Shown: piece after piece, positions 14,664-22,086 of the stretch | How the letters are laid out: each line of letters starts with the position of its first letter | Position numbering within the stretch: the first letter of the stretch is position 1 | Virus record (IMG/VR): IMGVR_UViG_3300032288_005342 | Span: 1-30,010 of that record | Direction: 5' to 3' (one strand) | Origin: a virus | Length of the DNA: 30,010 nt | Program-made: the position numbers and the translations under genes | The notes under the pieces: generated by a model | Database searches by the model: none | What the model was told of the DNA's origin: nothing | What the model saw: the letters and a program-made list of their open reading frames with translations, nothing else

Positions 14664-15119
14664 ATGCCACGCTTTAACTCACCACGAGATGTAGGGTTTT
14701 TCAGACAGATATCAAGTGAATTAGTTGATGATGTAGTTGAAACACCTGTAGTATTTTATAAATTGAATGTATCAGAAACATCATATAATTTGTATGGAGA
14801 ATCTTTGGCAAAACAATGGTATCAGGGATATCAAACTTTTTGTTTGATTGAAAGACAAGAGACAATAACTAATTATGAATTCTTTGGGCCAGATACGGCA
14901 AGAACTGCTAAGTTTAGATTTAATAAACATACTTTGGAAAAAGGAGATTTTTATCCTGAAGTCGGTGATTTAATATATGTGGATGATGTATACTATGAGG
15001 TATCAAATGTGAGTTTGGATCAATGGGTAGGTGGGTTGAATGTTAATAAGTTCTCGGTTATATGTGAAACATTTATGACACGAAAAAGTGCTGTGGATTT
15101 AGACCCCATAGTGAGATAA
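14664..15119 (+). CDS. 14: Neck protein, gp14-like
   Basis: 151 residues, mostly beta. It contains VVFYKLNVSETSYNLYGES (28-46), the EFFGPDTARTAKFRF segment (72-86), FYPEVGDLIYVDDVYYEVSN (96-115) and WVGGLNVNKFSVICETF (121-137), a pattern I recognise from neck proteins adjacent to gp13 and gp15 homologues in marine T4-like phages. It is shorter than T4 gp14 (256). It lies one base after the gp13-like gene and one base before the gp15-like gene, so the three are surely one operon. No Shine-Dalgarno sequence. Confidence 0.75.
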   Translation: MPRFNSPRDVGFFRQISSELVDDVVETPVVFYKLNVSETSYNLYGESLAKQWYQGYQTFCLIERQETITNYEFFGPDTARTAKFRFNKHTLEKGDFYPEVGDLIYVDDVYYEVSNVSLDQWVGGLNVNKFSVICETFMTRKSAVDLDPIVR

Positions 15120-15120
15120 T

Positions 15121-15939
15121 ATGGCAGAGGGAGTATACGATAACGAAAAACTTAGTAGAACTATTAAGCAAAATGATGGTGAAATGATAGGTATTTCACT
15201 ATTAGATGTTGATACCGTTGTAGCAAAATACATGGAAGAAAATGTAATTCCTGAGTTAGAGCAGAATGGTAAAAAGATAAAAGTACCTGTTATATACGGA
15301 AATGCAGAAAGGTGGAAAAACGCTCAACGAGATGGATATCTTCGTGATAAGGAGGGAAGAATTCAGATACCACTTGTAATGTTTAAACGAAACAGCATAG
15401 CAAAAAATGAGAATGTAAAATTTCTAAAAGAAGAAGTTGTTACATATCCAACCGTAAAAAAATATTCAAGAAAAAATTCATACGATAGGTTTTCACTCTT
15501 AAATCCTGATTTTGGGCAGAGATACGAAACATTTGATGTTAGAATGCCTGACTATGTAAACCTGAGTTACGAAGTGGTTGTGTGGACAAACTATACAGAA
15601 CACAACAATGCCATAGTTGAAAGATTTAGCTACTCTACAGAACAATATTGGGGAGAAAAAGATAGAAAAGATAGATATAAATTTAGAACAACTGTTGATA
15701 GTTTTGATACTACTCAGGAAGTGACAGCGGGAAATGAAAGAGTAATAAAAACTACATTTACATTAGTTGCATACGCTTATATTTTACCGAAACAGGTTGG
15801 AAATGTATCCAATACATTAAAGGGTATAACAAATCACACACCTGTTATTCAAGTAGGTGAAACTGAGGTGATAATTGATAATAGAACAGATTTTGAAAAG
15901 ATAGTTGGAGAAAGATACATAGGTAAGTGGAGTTCGTAA
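15121..15939 (+). CDS. 15: Tail sheath terminator/completion protein, gp15-like
   Basis: 272 residues, the same length as T4 gp15. Hexameric protein that caps the tail tube and sheath and joins the tail to the neck. KKIKVPVIYGNAERWKNAQR (50-69) matches the 'VPVxYxxxERW' segment of the family. QIPLVMFKRNSIAKN (82-96) and YEVVVWTNYTEHNNAIVERF (149-168) with SYSTEQYWG correspond to T4's YELSIFTRYEDDMFQIVEQI region. The C-terminal part ends in a beta strand and a KWSS tail. It closes the 13-14-15 block; a 69-base gap with a promoter-like motif follows. Confidence 0.88.
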   Translation: MAEGVYDNEKLSRTIKQNDGEMIGISLLDVDTVVAKYMEENVIPELEQNGKKIKVPVIYGNAERWKNAQRDGYLRDKEGRIQIPLVMFKRNSIAKNENVKFLKEEVVTYPTVKKYSRKNSYDRFSLLNPDFGQRYETFDVRMPDYVNLSYEVVVWTNYTEHNNAIVERFSYSTEQYWGEKDRKDRYKFRTTVDSFDTTQEVTAGNERVIKTTFTLVAYAYILPKQVGNVSNTLKGITNHTPVIQVGETEVIIDNRTDFEKIVGERYIGKWSS

Positions 15940-15958
15940 CGATTTAATGGACAAATTT

Positions 15959-15968
15959 ATATTTATAG
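15959..15968 (+). promoter_or_regulatory. ATATTTATAG motif (candidate late promoter core)
   Basis: Recurrent intergenic motif, 40 bases before the ATG at 16009, at the border between the neck genes and the tail-fibre genes. Confidence 0.55.
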
Positions 15969-15969
15969 A

Positions 15970-15989
15970 TTGTAGAGGTGTATCTACGA
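15970..15989 (+). promoter_or_regulatory. Small stem-loop in the leader of the gene at 16009
   Basis: TTGTAGA (15970-15976) pairs with TCTACGA (15983-15989) with one G-T pair and a six-base loop. It begins two bases after the promoter-like motif, so it would be at the very 5' end of the transcript, where such hairpins often protect mRNA. No T-run follows. Confidence 0.4.
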
Positions 15990-16008
15990 CTTACTAAAAA
16001 ATATAAAT

Positions 16009-16398
16009 ATGTCAGCAGGCAAATACTCTTTTTCTATAGACCAAGGTTCAACATTCAGAATAGGTGTTCAGTATTTGGATTCTAATTCAACACCTATAGA
16101 TTTAGCTGGATATAATGGAAGAATGCAAATTCGTTCGGATTATGCCGATAATACAAATACATTATACACCACCATAAGTTCATCAATAGATACAGATGGA
16201 ACCGGATTGAATTTTAATGGATTGAATGGAGATCAACCTCTTTCATCCGGCAGTATTGGTATAACTATATCAGCAGAAAAAACTACATCAATGAGTTTTG
16301 ATTCAGGATTCTATGATTTAGAATTATATAGTGGAAGTTTTGTTACGAGAATACTTGAGGGGTCAGTATTGATTAATAAAGAAGTAACAAGAGTATAA
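16009..16398 (+). CDS. Small beta-sandwich tail/baseplate protein
   Basis: 129 residues, no Cys, no signal peptide, high Ser/Thr/Gly. The beginning SFSIDQGSTFRIGVQYLD (7-24), then TPIDLAGYNGRMQIRSDY (28-45), is a pattern I recognise from an Ig-like beta-sandwich domain found in phage baseplate and tail proteins (BppU-like N-terminal domains). The C-terminal DSGFYDLELYSGSFVTRILE (97-116) fits the last strands of the same fold. It sits four bases before the first large tail-fibre gene, so it probably attaches or organises fibres. Assignment is by motif memory only. Confidence 0.7.
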   Translation: MSAGKYSFSIDQGSTFRIGVQYLDSNSTPIDLAGYNGRMQIRSDYADNTNTLYTTISSSIDTDGTGLNFNGLNGDQPLSSGSIGITISAEKTTSMSFDSGFYDLELYSGSFVTRILEGSVLINKEVTRV

Positions 16399-16402
16399 TC
16401 TA

Positions 16403-19336
16403 ATGGCAAAGGTAGTCGTAAATACGGATGAGAACATAGTAACCGTATTATCAGATGGTACAACCAAAATCGTAAAAGTAACTGCGGTTGACCAGAATCG
16501 GATAATTAAGGTTCAAACTCCTGGCCCTAAAGGTGAGAAGGGTACAGACGGCGCAGCTTTTACAGGTACTCTAACAGGTTCTTTAAGTGTATCGGGTACT
16601 ATCCTTTTAGATGGTAATTTTAGTGGTAGTGGACAGATTATTGCTCAATCTTTTACGGGTTCATTATTTGGAACCGCTTCATGGGCAAGTAGAGCAGTTA
16701 CCTCTTCTTATGTTTCGGGTTCAGTATTCACCTCCGCGAACCCAGCCCTATCGGCAAGTTATTCACTTAGTTCATCATATAGTATAAGTGGGTCGCATTC
16801 AATAACCTCATCGTACGCATTAACCGCTTCTTATGTAAATCCTTTATATCAAGATGTAATCATAACGGGTTCACTATATGTAACCCAATCTCATATCTCA
16901 ACCGTTGATTGGATTGATTTTACAACAATGGTTAACCCACCCCATCAAGAAGGGAGAATACATTGGATTGATGATACAAAAACAATACAGGTTGATACCG
17001 ATGTGGATGGACTGATGATTGAATTGGGACACCAACACGCCGTACGAATTAGAAACAATAGTGGTTCTCCTATCAGTAAAGGTAAGATAGTTTACATAAC
17101 AGGTTCTCAAGGAAACTTACCATTAATTGTTACCTCATCCATCGAAAGTGATAGAGTATCTGCAGGTACATTGGGTATGGTAGCACAAACCGTAAATGAT
17201 AATAGTAATGGATATGTTATCACAAGGGGTATTATCAGAGGAATAAATACAAATGCGTATATCGGTGGAACACCTCTATATTTGTCTACCTCTGGTGATT
17301 GGTCATCAACTGCACCCGAAGCACCATTGCATGAAGTTCGTATAGGTAAAATAATTACCCAAGCAACACAAGGAACTATTTACTTAGACATAATGAATGG
17401 CTATGAAATAGAAGAATTGCATGATGTTGTTGATACGAACAAACAGATTGGAGATTTGTTAGTTAGAAGTGGTAGTAATGTTTGGAAAAATACAAAACAA
17501 CTAACTGGTTCATACGGGTTGACAGGTAGTTTATCGGTATCAGGAAGTATAACCGCAACAAATCTAACAGGTACTGCTTCGTTTGCAACAACCTCATCTT
17601 ATTCCTTAACTTCATCGTACGCACTTAATGTTCCTTCGGGTGTTGGATTTCCTTATACAGGTTCAGCCCAAATAACAGGTAGTTTAGGAGTCACAGGTTC
17701 TATTTCTATTGTAAGTGGCTCATTAATAGGAACTTCATCAAACGCGATTACTTCATCGTATGCATTAACTGCATCACATGCATTAGGATATCTCCCACTT
17801 ACAGGGGGTACAATAAATGGAGATGTTATTCTTAATGGTACTGCATCTATTGCATTTTTAAATGTAATATATGAAAGTTCATCTGTAATTATATCAACGG
17901 GTAGTAATATATTTGGCGATGCTGCTAATGATTCTCAAACCTTGTATGGAGCCGTATCAATTCCAACAGGAAGTTTAAGGATATCAGGTAGTACACTTAT
18001 AACAGGTAATCTTTTTGTAACGAGTGGAATAACAGGTAGTTTATTTGGTACAAGTAGTTGGGCACAAAATTCAATAACTGCATCATTTGTATCAGGAGCA
18101 GTGTATACTTCTGCTAATCCTGCACTATCTGCATCTAATGCTGTATCTGCTTCTTACACAATAACTGCATCATACTCATTAAGTAGTTCTTTAGCCCAAA
18201 CATCAAGTAATATAGTTGGAGGATATGTATCATCTTTTAACACAAGACAAGGTGCAGTAACTTTACAAGCAACAGATATTAGTGGATTGGGAGTAGGTAT
18301 TATATCATCATCTGCATTCACCTCATCATGGTCAAATAACTCAGTAACTGCTTCCTATGTAACAGGAGCAATATTTACTTCAGCAAATCCAGCACTCTCT
18401 TCTTCGTATGCATTGAGTGCATCATTTGCAAGAACCACTGCAACTGCCAGTTATGTAACGGGTTCAATTTATACATCAACTAATCCTGCGCTATCTGCTT
18501 CATATGCTCTAACTGCATCATACGCACTTAATGCAGGTGGAGGTGCAGGTGTAGGATTTCCTTTTTCAGGTTCGGCACAAATTACAGGAAGTTTAGAATT
18601 AACGGGTTCTCTTTATGTAAGTGGAACTTTATATGGTGATGGAAGTGGATTAACAAATCTTCCATTTGGGAATACAAAAAAATTAATACAAACCACACCT
18701 TCTACAACTTGGTCGTTTTCACATAACTTAAATGAACAATACCCTACAATAACCGTATTTGATTCAAACGGAGATGTAGTCATACCAGGTAGGATAGAAG
18801 TAGTTGATGATGATAATTTAAAGGTATACTTTAATAATGCAACTTCTGGTGTAGTAGTAGCAGTTGTAGGTGGAACTGCAGAAACCGCATCATTTGTTAC
18901 TGCATCAAATGTATGGGGGCCGTTTGGTAGTAATTCAATATTTTCATCTTCTTATGCCTTAACCGCCTCTTACGCTCTTAATGGGGGAGGTGGTACGGGA
19001 GTAGGATTCCCATATACAGGTAGCGCGGGTATAAGCGGTTCACTTTATGTTGTGGGCCCCGCTAATATTATTAGTATCCCATCATATCAATCTAACGATT
19101 TCTTTTTGATACGAAATACTACGACAACCTTTAAAATAGCTAGTTCATCAGGTGTACAAATAACATCATCCGCTGAAATTCCACTTCAGATAGCCGGTCA
19201 AAATAGTCAAAGTTTATTTTATGTGTCACAGAGTGGAATGATTGTATTAGCAACTTCATCCGTAGTATTATCTGAACCGGCCCCAAATGGTGGAATATAT
19301 TTTACCTCTACAGAATTTTTTGTTGGATTATCCTAA
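16403..19336 (+). CDS. Large tail-fibre protein 1, repeat-rich with collagen-like segment
   Basis: 977 residues. After a beta-rich N-terminus (1-38) it has a short collagen-like stretch PGPKGEKGTDG (40-50), then shuffled repeats of TGSLFGTASWA, SxVFTSANPALSASY and SSYALTASYALN type. A globular insert (about 170-355: ELGHQHAVRIRNNSGSPISK, then GTLGMVAQ..., TPLYLSTSGDW, EELHDV) is a domain I know from many phage tail fibres. SSFNTRQGAVTLQATDISGL (about 610) and a WSFSHNLNEQYPTITVFDSN module (about 772) follow. No intramolecular chaperone (S74-type SDxxxK) is visible at the C-terminus. It likely forms a trimeric fibre for host binding. Unusually high Ser (about one in five residues). Confidence 0.85.
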   Translation: MAKVVVNTDENIVTVLSDGTTKIVKVTAVDQNRIIKVQTPGPKGEKGTDGAAFTGTLTGSLSVSGTILLDGNFSGSGQIIAQSFTGSLFGTASWASRAVTSSYVSGSVFTSANPALSASYSLSSSYSISGSHSITSSYALTASYVNPLYQDVIITGSLYVTQSHISTVDWIDFTTMVNPPHQEGRIHWIDDTKTIQVDTDVDGLMIELGHQHAVRIRNNSGSPISKGKIVYITGSQGNLPLIVTSSIESDRVSAGTLGMVAQTVNDNSNGYVITRGIIRGINTNAYIGGTPLYLSTSGDWSSTAPEAPLHEVRIGKIITQATQGTIYLDIMNGYEIEELHDVVDTNKQIGDLLVRSGSNVWKNTKQLTGSYGLTGSLSVSGSITATNLTGTASFATTSSYSLTSSYALNVPSGVGFPYTGSAQITGSLGVTGSISIVSGSLIGTSSNAITSSYALTASHALGYLPLTGGTINGDVILNGTASIAFLNVIYESSSVIISTGSNIFGDAANDSQTLYGAVSIPTGSLRISGSTLITGNLFVTSGITGSLFGTSSWAQNSITASFVSGAVYTSANPALSASNAVSASYTITASYSLSSSLAQTSSNIVGGYVSSFNTRQGAVTLQATDISGLGVGIISSSAFTSSWSNNSVTASYVTGAIFTSANPALSSSYALSASFARTTATASYVTGSIYTSTNPALSASYALTASYALNAGGGAGVGFPFSGSAQITGSLELTGSLYVSGTLYGDGSGLTNLPFGNTKKLIQTTPSTTWSFSHNLNEQYPTITVFDSNGDVVIPGRIEVVDDDNLKVYFNNATSGVVVAVVGGTAETASFVTASNVWGPFGSNSIFSSSYALTASYALNGGGGTGVGFPYTGSAGISGSLYVVGPANIISIPSYQSNDFFLIRNTTTTFKIASSSGVQITSSAEIPLQIAGQNSQSLFYVSQSGMIVLATSSVVLSEPAPNGGIYFTSTEFFVGLS
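18212..18292 (+). repeat. NTRQG module copy 1 (copy 2 at about 22376-22455)
   Basis: Encodes VGGYVSSFNTRQGAVTLQAT then DISGLG. The gene at 22087 encodes VGGYVTSFNTRQGSVTLAAT then DISGLG. Related to the 'VNGxxGxVTLxAsDIg' linkers common in phage fibres. Boundaries approximate. Confidence 0.8.
18677..18882 (+). repeat. HNL-type module copy 1 (copy 2 at about 21502-21708)
   Basis: Encodes KLIQTTPSTTWSFSHNLNEQ, continuing with YPTITVFDSNG, VIPGRIEVVDDDNLKVYF and SGVVVAVVGGTA. The protein from 21250 carries the same module with about two-thirds identity (KLTQTTPATVWSFTHNLGER ...). Boundaries are approximate. Confidence 0.8.
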
Positions 19337-19342
19337 CTTAAT

Positions 19343-19352
19343 ATATTTATAG
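19343..19352 (+). promoter_or_regulatory. ATATTTATAG motif (candidate late promoter core)
   Basis: Recurrent intergenic motif in the 42-base gap after tail-fibre gene 1, 26 bases before the ATG at 19379. Confidence 0.55.
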
Positions 19353-19378
19353 TCAAATAACATTTAAATAGTAAAATT

Positions 19379-20710
19379 ATGGCAGTTTGGAAAAAAGTAA
19401 TAGTATCGGGCTCAAACGCGCATCTAAATCAAGTAACCGCAAGTATATTTAGTGGTTCACAATTCTCTGGCTCATTCTTCGGAAATGGTTCAGGATTATC
19501 AGGAGTAACCGCCACTCCAACTTTCCCAACGACAGCTAAAACTGATTTAGCGACAACTGATAAGTTTTTTATAAACGATGATGCAGGCAACGCAACATCG
19601 GGTAACAAACAAGTCACATATGCTAACTTAGTAACGGATTTGGCAGGTAGTGGTGCAGGAACAAGTAACCTTACCACAACCGATACCGGAGATAGTTTAG
19701 CACTTACTTCAACTATTTCAGGTTTAACCTCTGTTCAAGCAACAAGTGTAACTGCTTCTATATTTTCATCATCTTTAGCAGCAGGTGGTACAACTACATT
19801 TATAGGTACTGCATCTTTTGCGGTTGGTTCAACAAACGCAACGAACGCAGCTAATATTGCTGTAACTGATACCACTGCAGGTATTGGTCCTTACTATATT
19901 ACATTCGTAGATGCAACATCAGGAAATGAAGCACTAAGAGTTGATAGTAGTACATTAACATACAACGCAACAACTAATACAATAACAGGAACAGCATCAT
20001 TTGCTGGAACATCATCTTGGGCTAATGGTGCGGCGTATAGTTCATTGACTGGTATCCCAAGTGGTATTGTATCAGGTTCTTCATTAGATTCACCAGCTCA
20101 AGGTGAGGTAAGATTAACTACAAACGGAGTTCAGGGTTCTACAATTGATTTAGGATTACAGACAACTGATTCTCCTACTTTTGCAGGTGCAACAATCAGT
20201 ACTAACGCATTACAGGTAAACAACACAAATGGTATTACCACTAACGCGGCTACATTCCCGATTGCACCATCTGCTACCACAATCAATATTGGTACAACAA
20301 CCAATACCGCAATTAATATTGGTACAACTGCAACGACAGTTACTATACCAGGTAACCTTAATGTTCAAGGCGCAACTACAATCATAAGTTCAAGTAACTT
20401 AACCGTATCGGATAAATTCGTATTCATTTCATCGGGTTCAACATCCGCTGCAAACGAAGGTGGTATAATTGTATCAAATGCATCAAACTCAAGTGGTTCA
20501 GCCTTCTTCTACGAAGGATCTAATACTAGATGGGCATTAGCTCCCGCAGTTGGTGCAACTGATTCAGGCGCTACACCAAACAGCTTTATAGTATCTGTAT
20601 CGGGTTCAACCGCAGATCCGACAGGTAACCCTACATATGGTGGAAGTGCAACTGGATATGGTAATATGTTTATTAATACAACAACAGAAGATATTTGGAT
20701 ATTCGTTTAA
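19379..20710 (+). CDS. Tail-fibre/structural protein 2
   Basis: 443 residues, Thr/Ser/Asn/Gly-rich and beta-helical in character. N-terminus MAVWKKVIVSGSNAHLNQVT is nearly the same as that of the protein at 21250 (MPAWKKVITSGSNASLNQVT), so the two probably share an attachment module. Then come TASIFSGSQFSGSFFGNGSG units, a region of NIGTTTNTAINIGTTATTVT repeats (about 307-326), and a C-terminal domain SDKFVFISSGSTSAANEGG ... TRWALAPAVGA ... GNMFINTTTEDIWIFV that I recognise from other marine phage fibre proteins. No catalytic motif seen. Probably part of a distal or side fibre. Confidence 0.8.
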   Translation: MAVWKKVIVSGSNAHLNQVTASIFSGSQFSGSFFGNGSGLSGVTATPTFPTTAKTDLATTDKFFINDDAGNATSGNKQVTYANLVTDLAGSGAGTSNLTTTDTGDSLALTSTISGLTSVQATSVTASIFSSSLAAGGTTTFIGTASFAVGSTNATNAANIAVTDTTAGIGPYYITFVDATSGNEALRVDSSTLTYNATTNTITGTASFAGTSSWANGAAYSSLTGIPSGIVSGSSLDSPAQGEVRLTTNGVQGSTIDLGLQTTDSPTFAGATISTNALQVNNTNGITTNAATFPIAPSATTINIGTTTNTAINIGTTATTVTIPGNLNVQGATTIISSSNLTVSDKFVFISSGSTSAANEGGIIVSNASNSSGSAFFYEGSNTRWALAPAVGATDSGATPNSFIVSVSGSTADPTGNPTYGGSATGYGNMFINTTTEDIWIFV

Positions 20711-20728
20711 TATTTAAAATAATAAGTT

Positions 20729-20953
20729 ATGAATAGTTTTTTGGCAGCAATTTCTTCAAAACAAAAGGAGCAAGATTTAAAGAAACAAGAATCGTTACAG
20801 CCAATTATTAATCAAGATGAACTAACTAAAGAAGAAATTCAATTGTTAGTTGAAACAATGAGAAACTCAACATTTAGAGGTGAGTATGTAGAATTGTTTT
20901 ATAATACTATAATGAAACTTCAAAATCAATACACTAAGTTGCAACAAAAATAA
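20729..20953 (+). CDS. Small helical protein A between fibre genes
   Basis: 74 residues, charged and helical, no Cys. After a Lys/Gln-rich N-terminal segment, LTKEEIQLLVETMRNSTFRG (32-51) and a helix NTIMKLQNQYTKLQ resemble the next gene's FTESELQIIRQSLDIIQLYG and KLEQ helix, suggesting a diverged pair. Starts with aagttATG and ends nine bases before its partner. I recall small 'FTxxELxxIxxxLdxI..kGkda' proteins among phage tail genes; function unknown, perhaps a fibre-assembly chaperone by position. Confidence 0.65.
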   Translation: MNSFLAAISSKQKEQDLKKQESLQPIINQDELTKEEIQLLVETMRNSTFRGEYVELFYNTIMKLQNQYTKLQQK

Positions 20954-20962
20954 TTATAAGTT

Positions 20963-21145
20963 ATGGATTTATTTTCTGTAGATTTTACTGAATCGGAACT
21001 TCAAATAATTAGACAATCTTTAGATATTATTCAATTGTATGGAAAAGATGCAAAATTAATTGCTAACCTTCAAATTAAGTTGGAACAAACTTTAATAGAA
21101 ATTAATCAAAAATTATCATCCTCAAAACCACAAAAGGTTAAATAA
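20963..21145 (+). CDS. Small helical protein B between fibre genes
   Basis: 60 residues: two predicted helices, FTESELQIIRQSLDIIQLYG (8-27) and KLIANLQIKLEQTLIEINQK (32-51), then a basic tail. Likely paralogue of the preceding gene product. Starts with aagttATG. The gene lies between two fibre genes that share an N-terminus. Function unknown. The pattern is that of a helical hairpin. Confidence 0.65.
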   Translation: MDLFSVDFTESELQIIRQSLDIIQLYGKDAKLIANLQIKLEQTLIEINQKLSSSKPQKVK

Positions 21146-21154
21146 TATTTTTTC

Positions 21155-21164
21155 ATATTTATAG
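21155..21164 (+). promoter_or_regulatory. ATATTTATAG motif (candidate late promoter core)
   Basis: Recurrent intergenic motif, 85 bases before the ATG at 21250 and immediately before the structured leader at 21169-21234. Confidence 0.55.
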
Positions 21165-21168
21165 AAGA

Positions 21169-21234
21169 TTACCATCGGCCCGAAAGGGAAGTGGGCCCAT
21201 GCACGGCATAAGTGTGTGTATCCAACCATGGTAA
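21169..21234 (+). ncRNA. Predicted three-way-junction RNA in the leader of the gene at 21250
   Basis: Three helices can form together: P1 TTACCAT (21169-21175) with ATGGTAA (21228-21234); P2 GGCCC (21177-21181) with GGGCC (21193-21197); P3 ATGCAC (21199-21204) with GTGTAT (21216-21221, one G-U pair). An alternative inside P2 is CCC-GAAA-GGG (21179-21188), a GNRA tetraloop hairpin. The segment is far more GC-rich than any other gap in the window. It starts four bases after the promoter-like motif, so it would be the transcript's 5' end. It is not a tRNA (no T arm, no anticodon arm), and I do not recognise a known riboswitch or self-cleaving ribozyme core. Confidence 0.55.
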
Positions 21235-21249
21235 CTAAAACGACATACT

Positions 21250-22059
21250 ATGCCAGCTTGGAAGAAGGTCATTACATCAGGATCTAATGCTAGCCTTAAT
21301 CAGGTAACAGCATCATTTATATCCTCTTCACGAATTACAGGTAGTTTATTTGGAAGTTCATCGTATTCGTTAACTTCCTCATACGCATTAAATGGTGGTG
21401 TAACCCAAATAGTAGCTGGTACTAATATCAGTATATCTCCTACAAATGGATTAGGAGCAGTAACAATAAATTCTACAGGTGGAAGTGGTGTAGGTGCTGT
21501 TGCTAAATTGACACAAACCACACCAGCAACCGTTTGGTCGTTTACGCATAATTTAGGAGAAAGATATCCTGTTGTAAATGTTTATGATTCAGCTGGTGAT
21601 GCTCTTGTACCGGGTAGGATTGAAACGATTGATTCTAATAACCTTAATGTTCATTTTACAATTGCCACTTCAGGTACGGCAGTTGCAGTAGTTGGCGGCA
21701 CTGCTCCTACTACAGCTTCTTACTCAAATACATTTGTAGTATCATCAAGTTTACTTTCATCACAACAAAACTTTGATGTAGATACAGGAACAGAGGTAGT
21801 AGCAACTATAAACACAGGTAGTTATTCTGCCGCTTTTTTTGATTATTTTGCAAACGATGGAACTAACTATAGAGCAGGAACCGTCATGTCAGTATGGAAT
21901 ACAACGGGAACAATCAAGTATACTGATAACTCAACGGAAGATATAGGAAATACTTCGGGAGTTACTCTTTCAGTTGTAGGAAATGGAAGTAATGCAGAGT
22001 TAAGAGCAACGGTTACAACAAATAATTGGAATGTTAAAGCGTTCGTTAGGGCTATATAA
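21250..22059 (+). CDS. Tail-fibre protein 3 with HNL-type module
   Basis: 269 residues. It opens MPAWKKVITSGSNASLNQVT like the protein at 19379, followed by TGSLFGSSSYSLTSSYALNG repeats (about 30-49). The HNL module (about 86-155: TQTTPATVWSFTHNLGERYP, VYDSAGDALVPGRIETIDSN, SGTAVAVVGG) is shared with fibre protein 1. The C-terminal domain (about 170-269: NFDVDTGTEVVATINTGSYS, then DYFANDGTNYRAGTVMSVWN) is beta-rich and ends in FVRAI. It is preceded by the structured leader. Role in host adsorption is inferred from composition and neighbours. Confidence 0.8.
   Translation: MPAWKKVITSGSNASLNQVTASFISSSRITGSLFGSSSYSLTSSYALNGGVTQIVAGTNISISPTNGLGAVTINSTGGSGVGAVAKLTQTTPATVWSFTHNLGERYPVVNVYDSAGDALVPGRIETIDSNNLNVHFTIATSGTAVAVVGGTAPTTASYSNTFVVSSSLLSSQQNFDVDTGTEVVATINTGSYSAAFFDYFANDGTNYRAGTVMSVWNTTGTIKYTDNSTEDIGNTSGVTLSVVGNGSNAELRATVTTNNWNVKAFVRAI
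21502..21708 (+). repeat. HNL-type module copy 2
   Basis: Second copy of the module at about 18677-18882 in fibre gene 1. DNA similarity is clearest at acacaaaccacacc and over the YP..VYDS and PGRIE codons. Boundaries approximate. Confidence 0.8.
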
Positions 22060-22070
22060 AATAAAAAAAG

Positions 22071-22080
22071 ATATTTATAC
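22071..22080 (+). promoter_or_regulatory. ATATTTATAC motif (candidate late promoter core)
   Basis: Recurrent intergenic motif ending six bases before the ATG at 22087. If it is a -10 element the mRNA would be leaderless or nearly so. Confidence 0.45.
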
Positions 22081-22086
22081 TAGATT

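Larger units (their letters stand above)
16665..19010 (+). repeat. Dispersed coding repeats in tail-fibre gene 1
   Basis: Repeated in-frame units encoding SLFGTASWA/SLFGTSSWA (e.g. 16657-16686, 18037-18065), VFTSANPALSAS (16724-16755, 18103-18131, 18372-18400, 18466-18496) and SSYALTASYALN (16813-16835, 18499-18534, 18951-18984). DNA identity between copies is lower than protein identity, so these are old or selectively maintained repeats. The same units recur in the genes at 21250 and 22087. Confidence 0.8.

Noticed and set aside
21129-21156. Possible terminator AACC-acaaaa-GGTT followed by T6
   Set aside because: Stem has only four base pairs and lies inside the coding end of the gene at 20963; too weak to call.
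21176-21205. Hammerhead ribozyme or glutamine (glnA-type) riboswitch
   Set aside because: A GAAA is present but no CTGANGA core, and the glnA consensus segments are absent apart from a weak GGAAGTGGG resemblance.
21169-21234. tRNA gene suggested by a 7-bp closing stem
   Set aside because: 66 bases, no T arm with GGTTCRA, no 5-bp anticodon arm with a 7-base loop, and only two inner hairpins.
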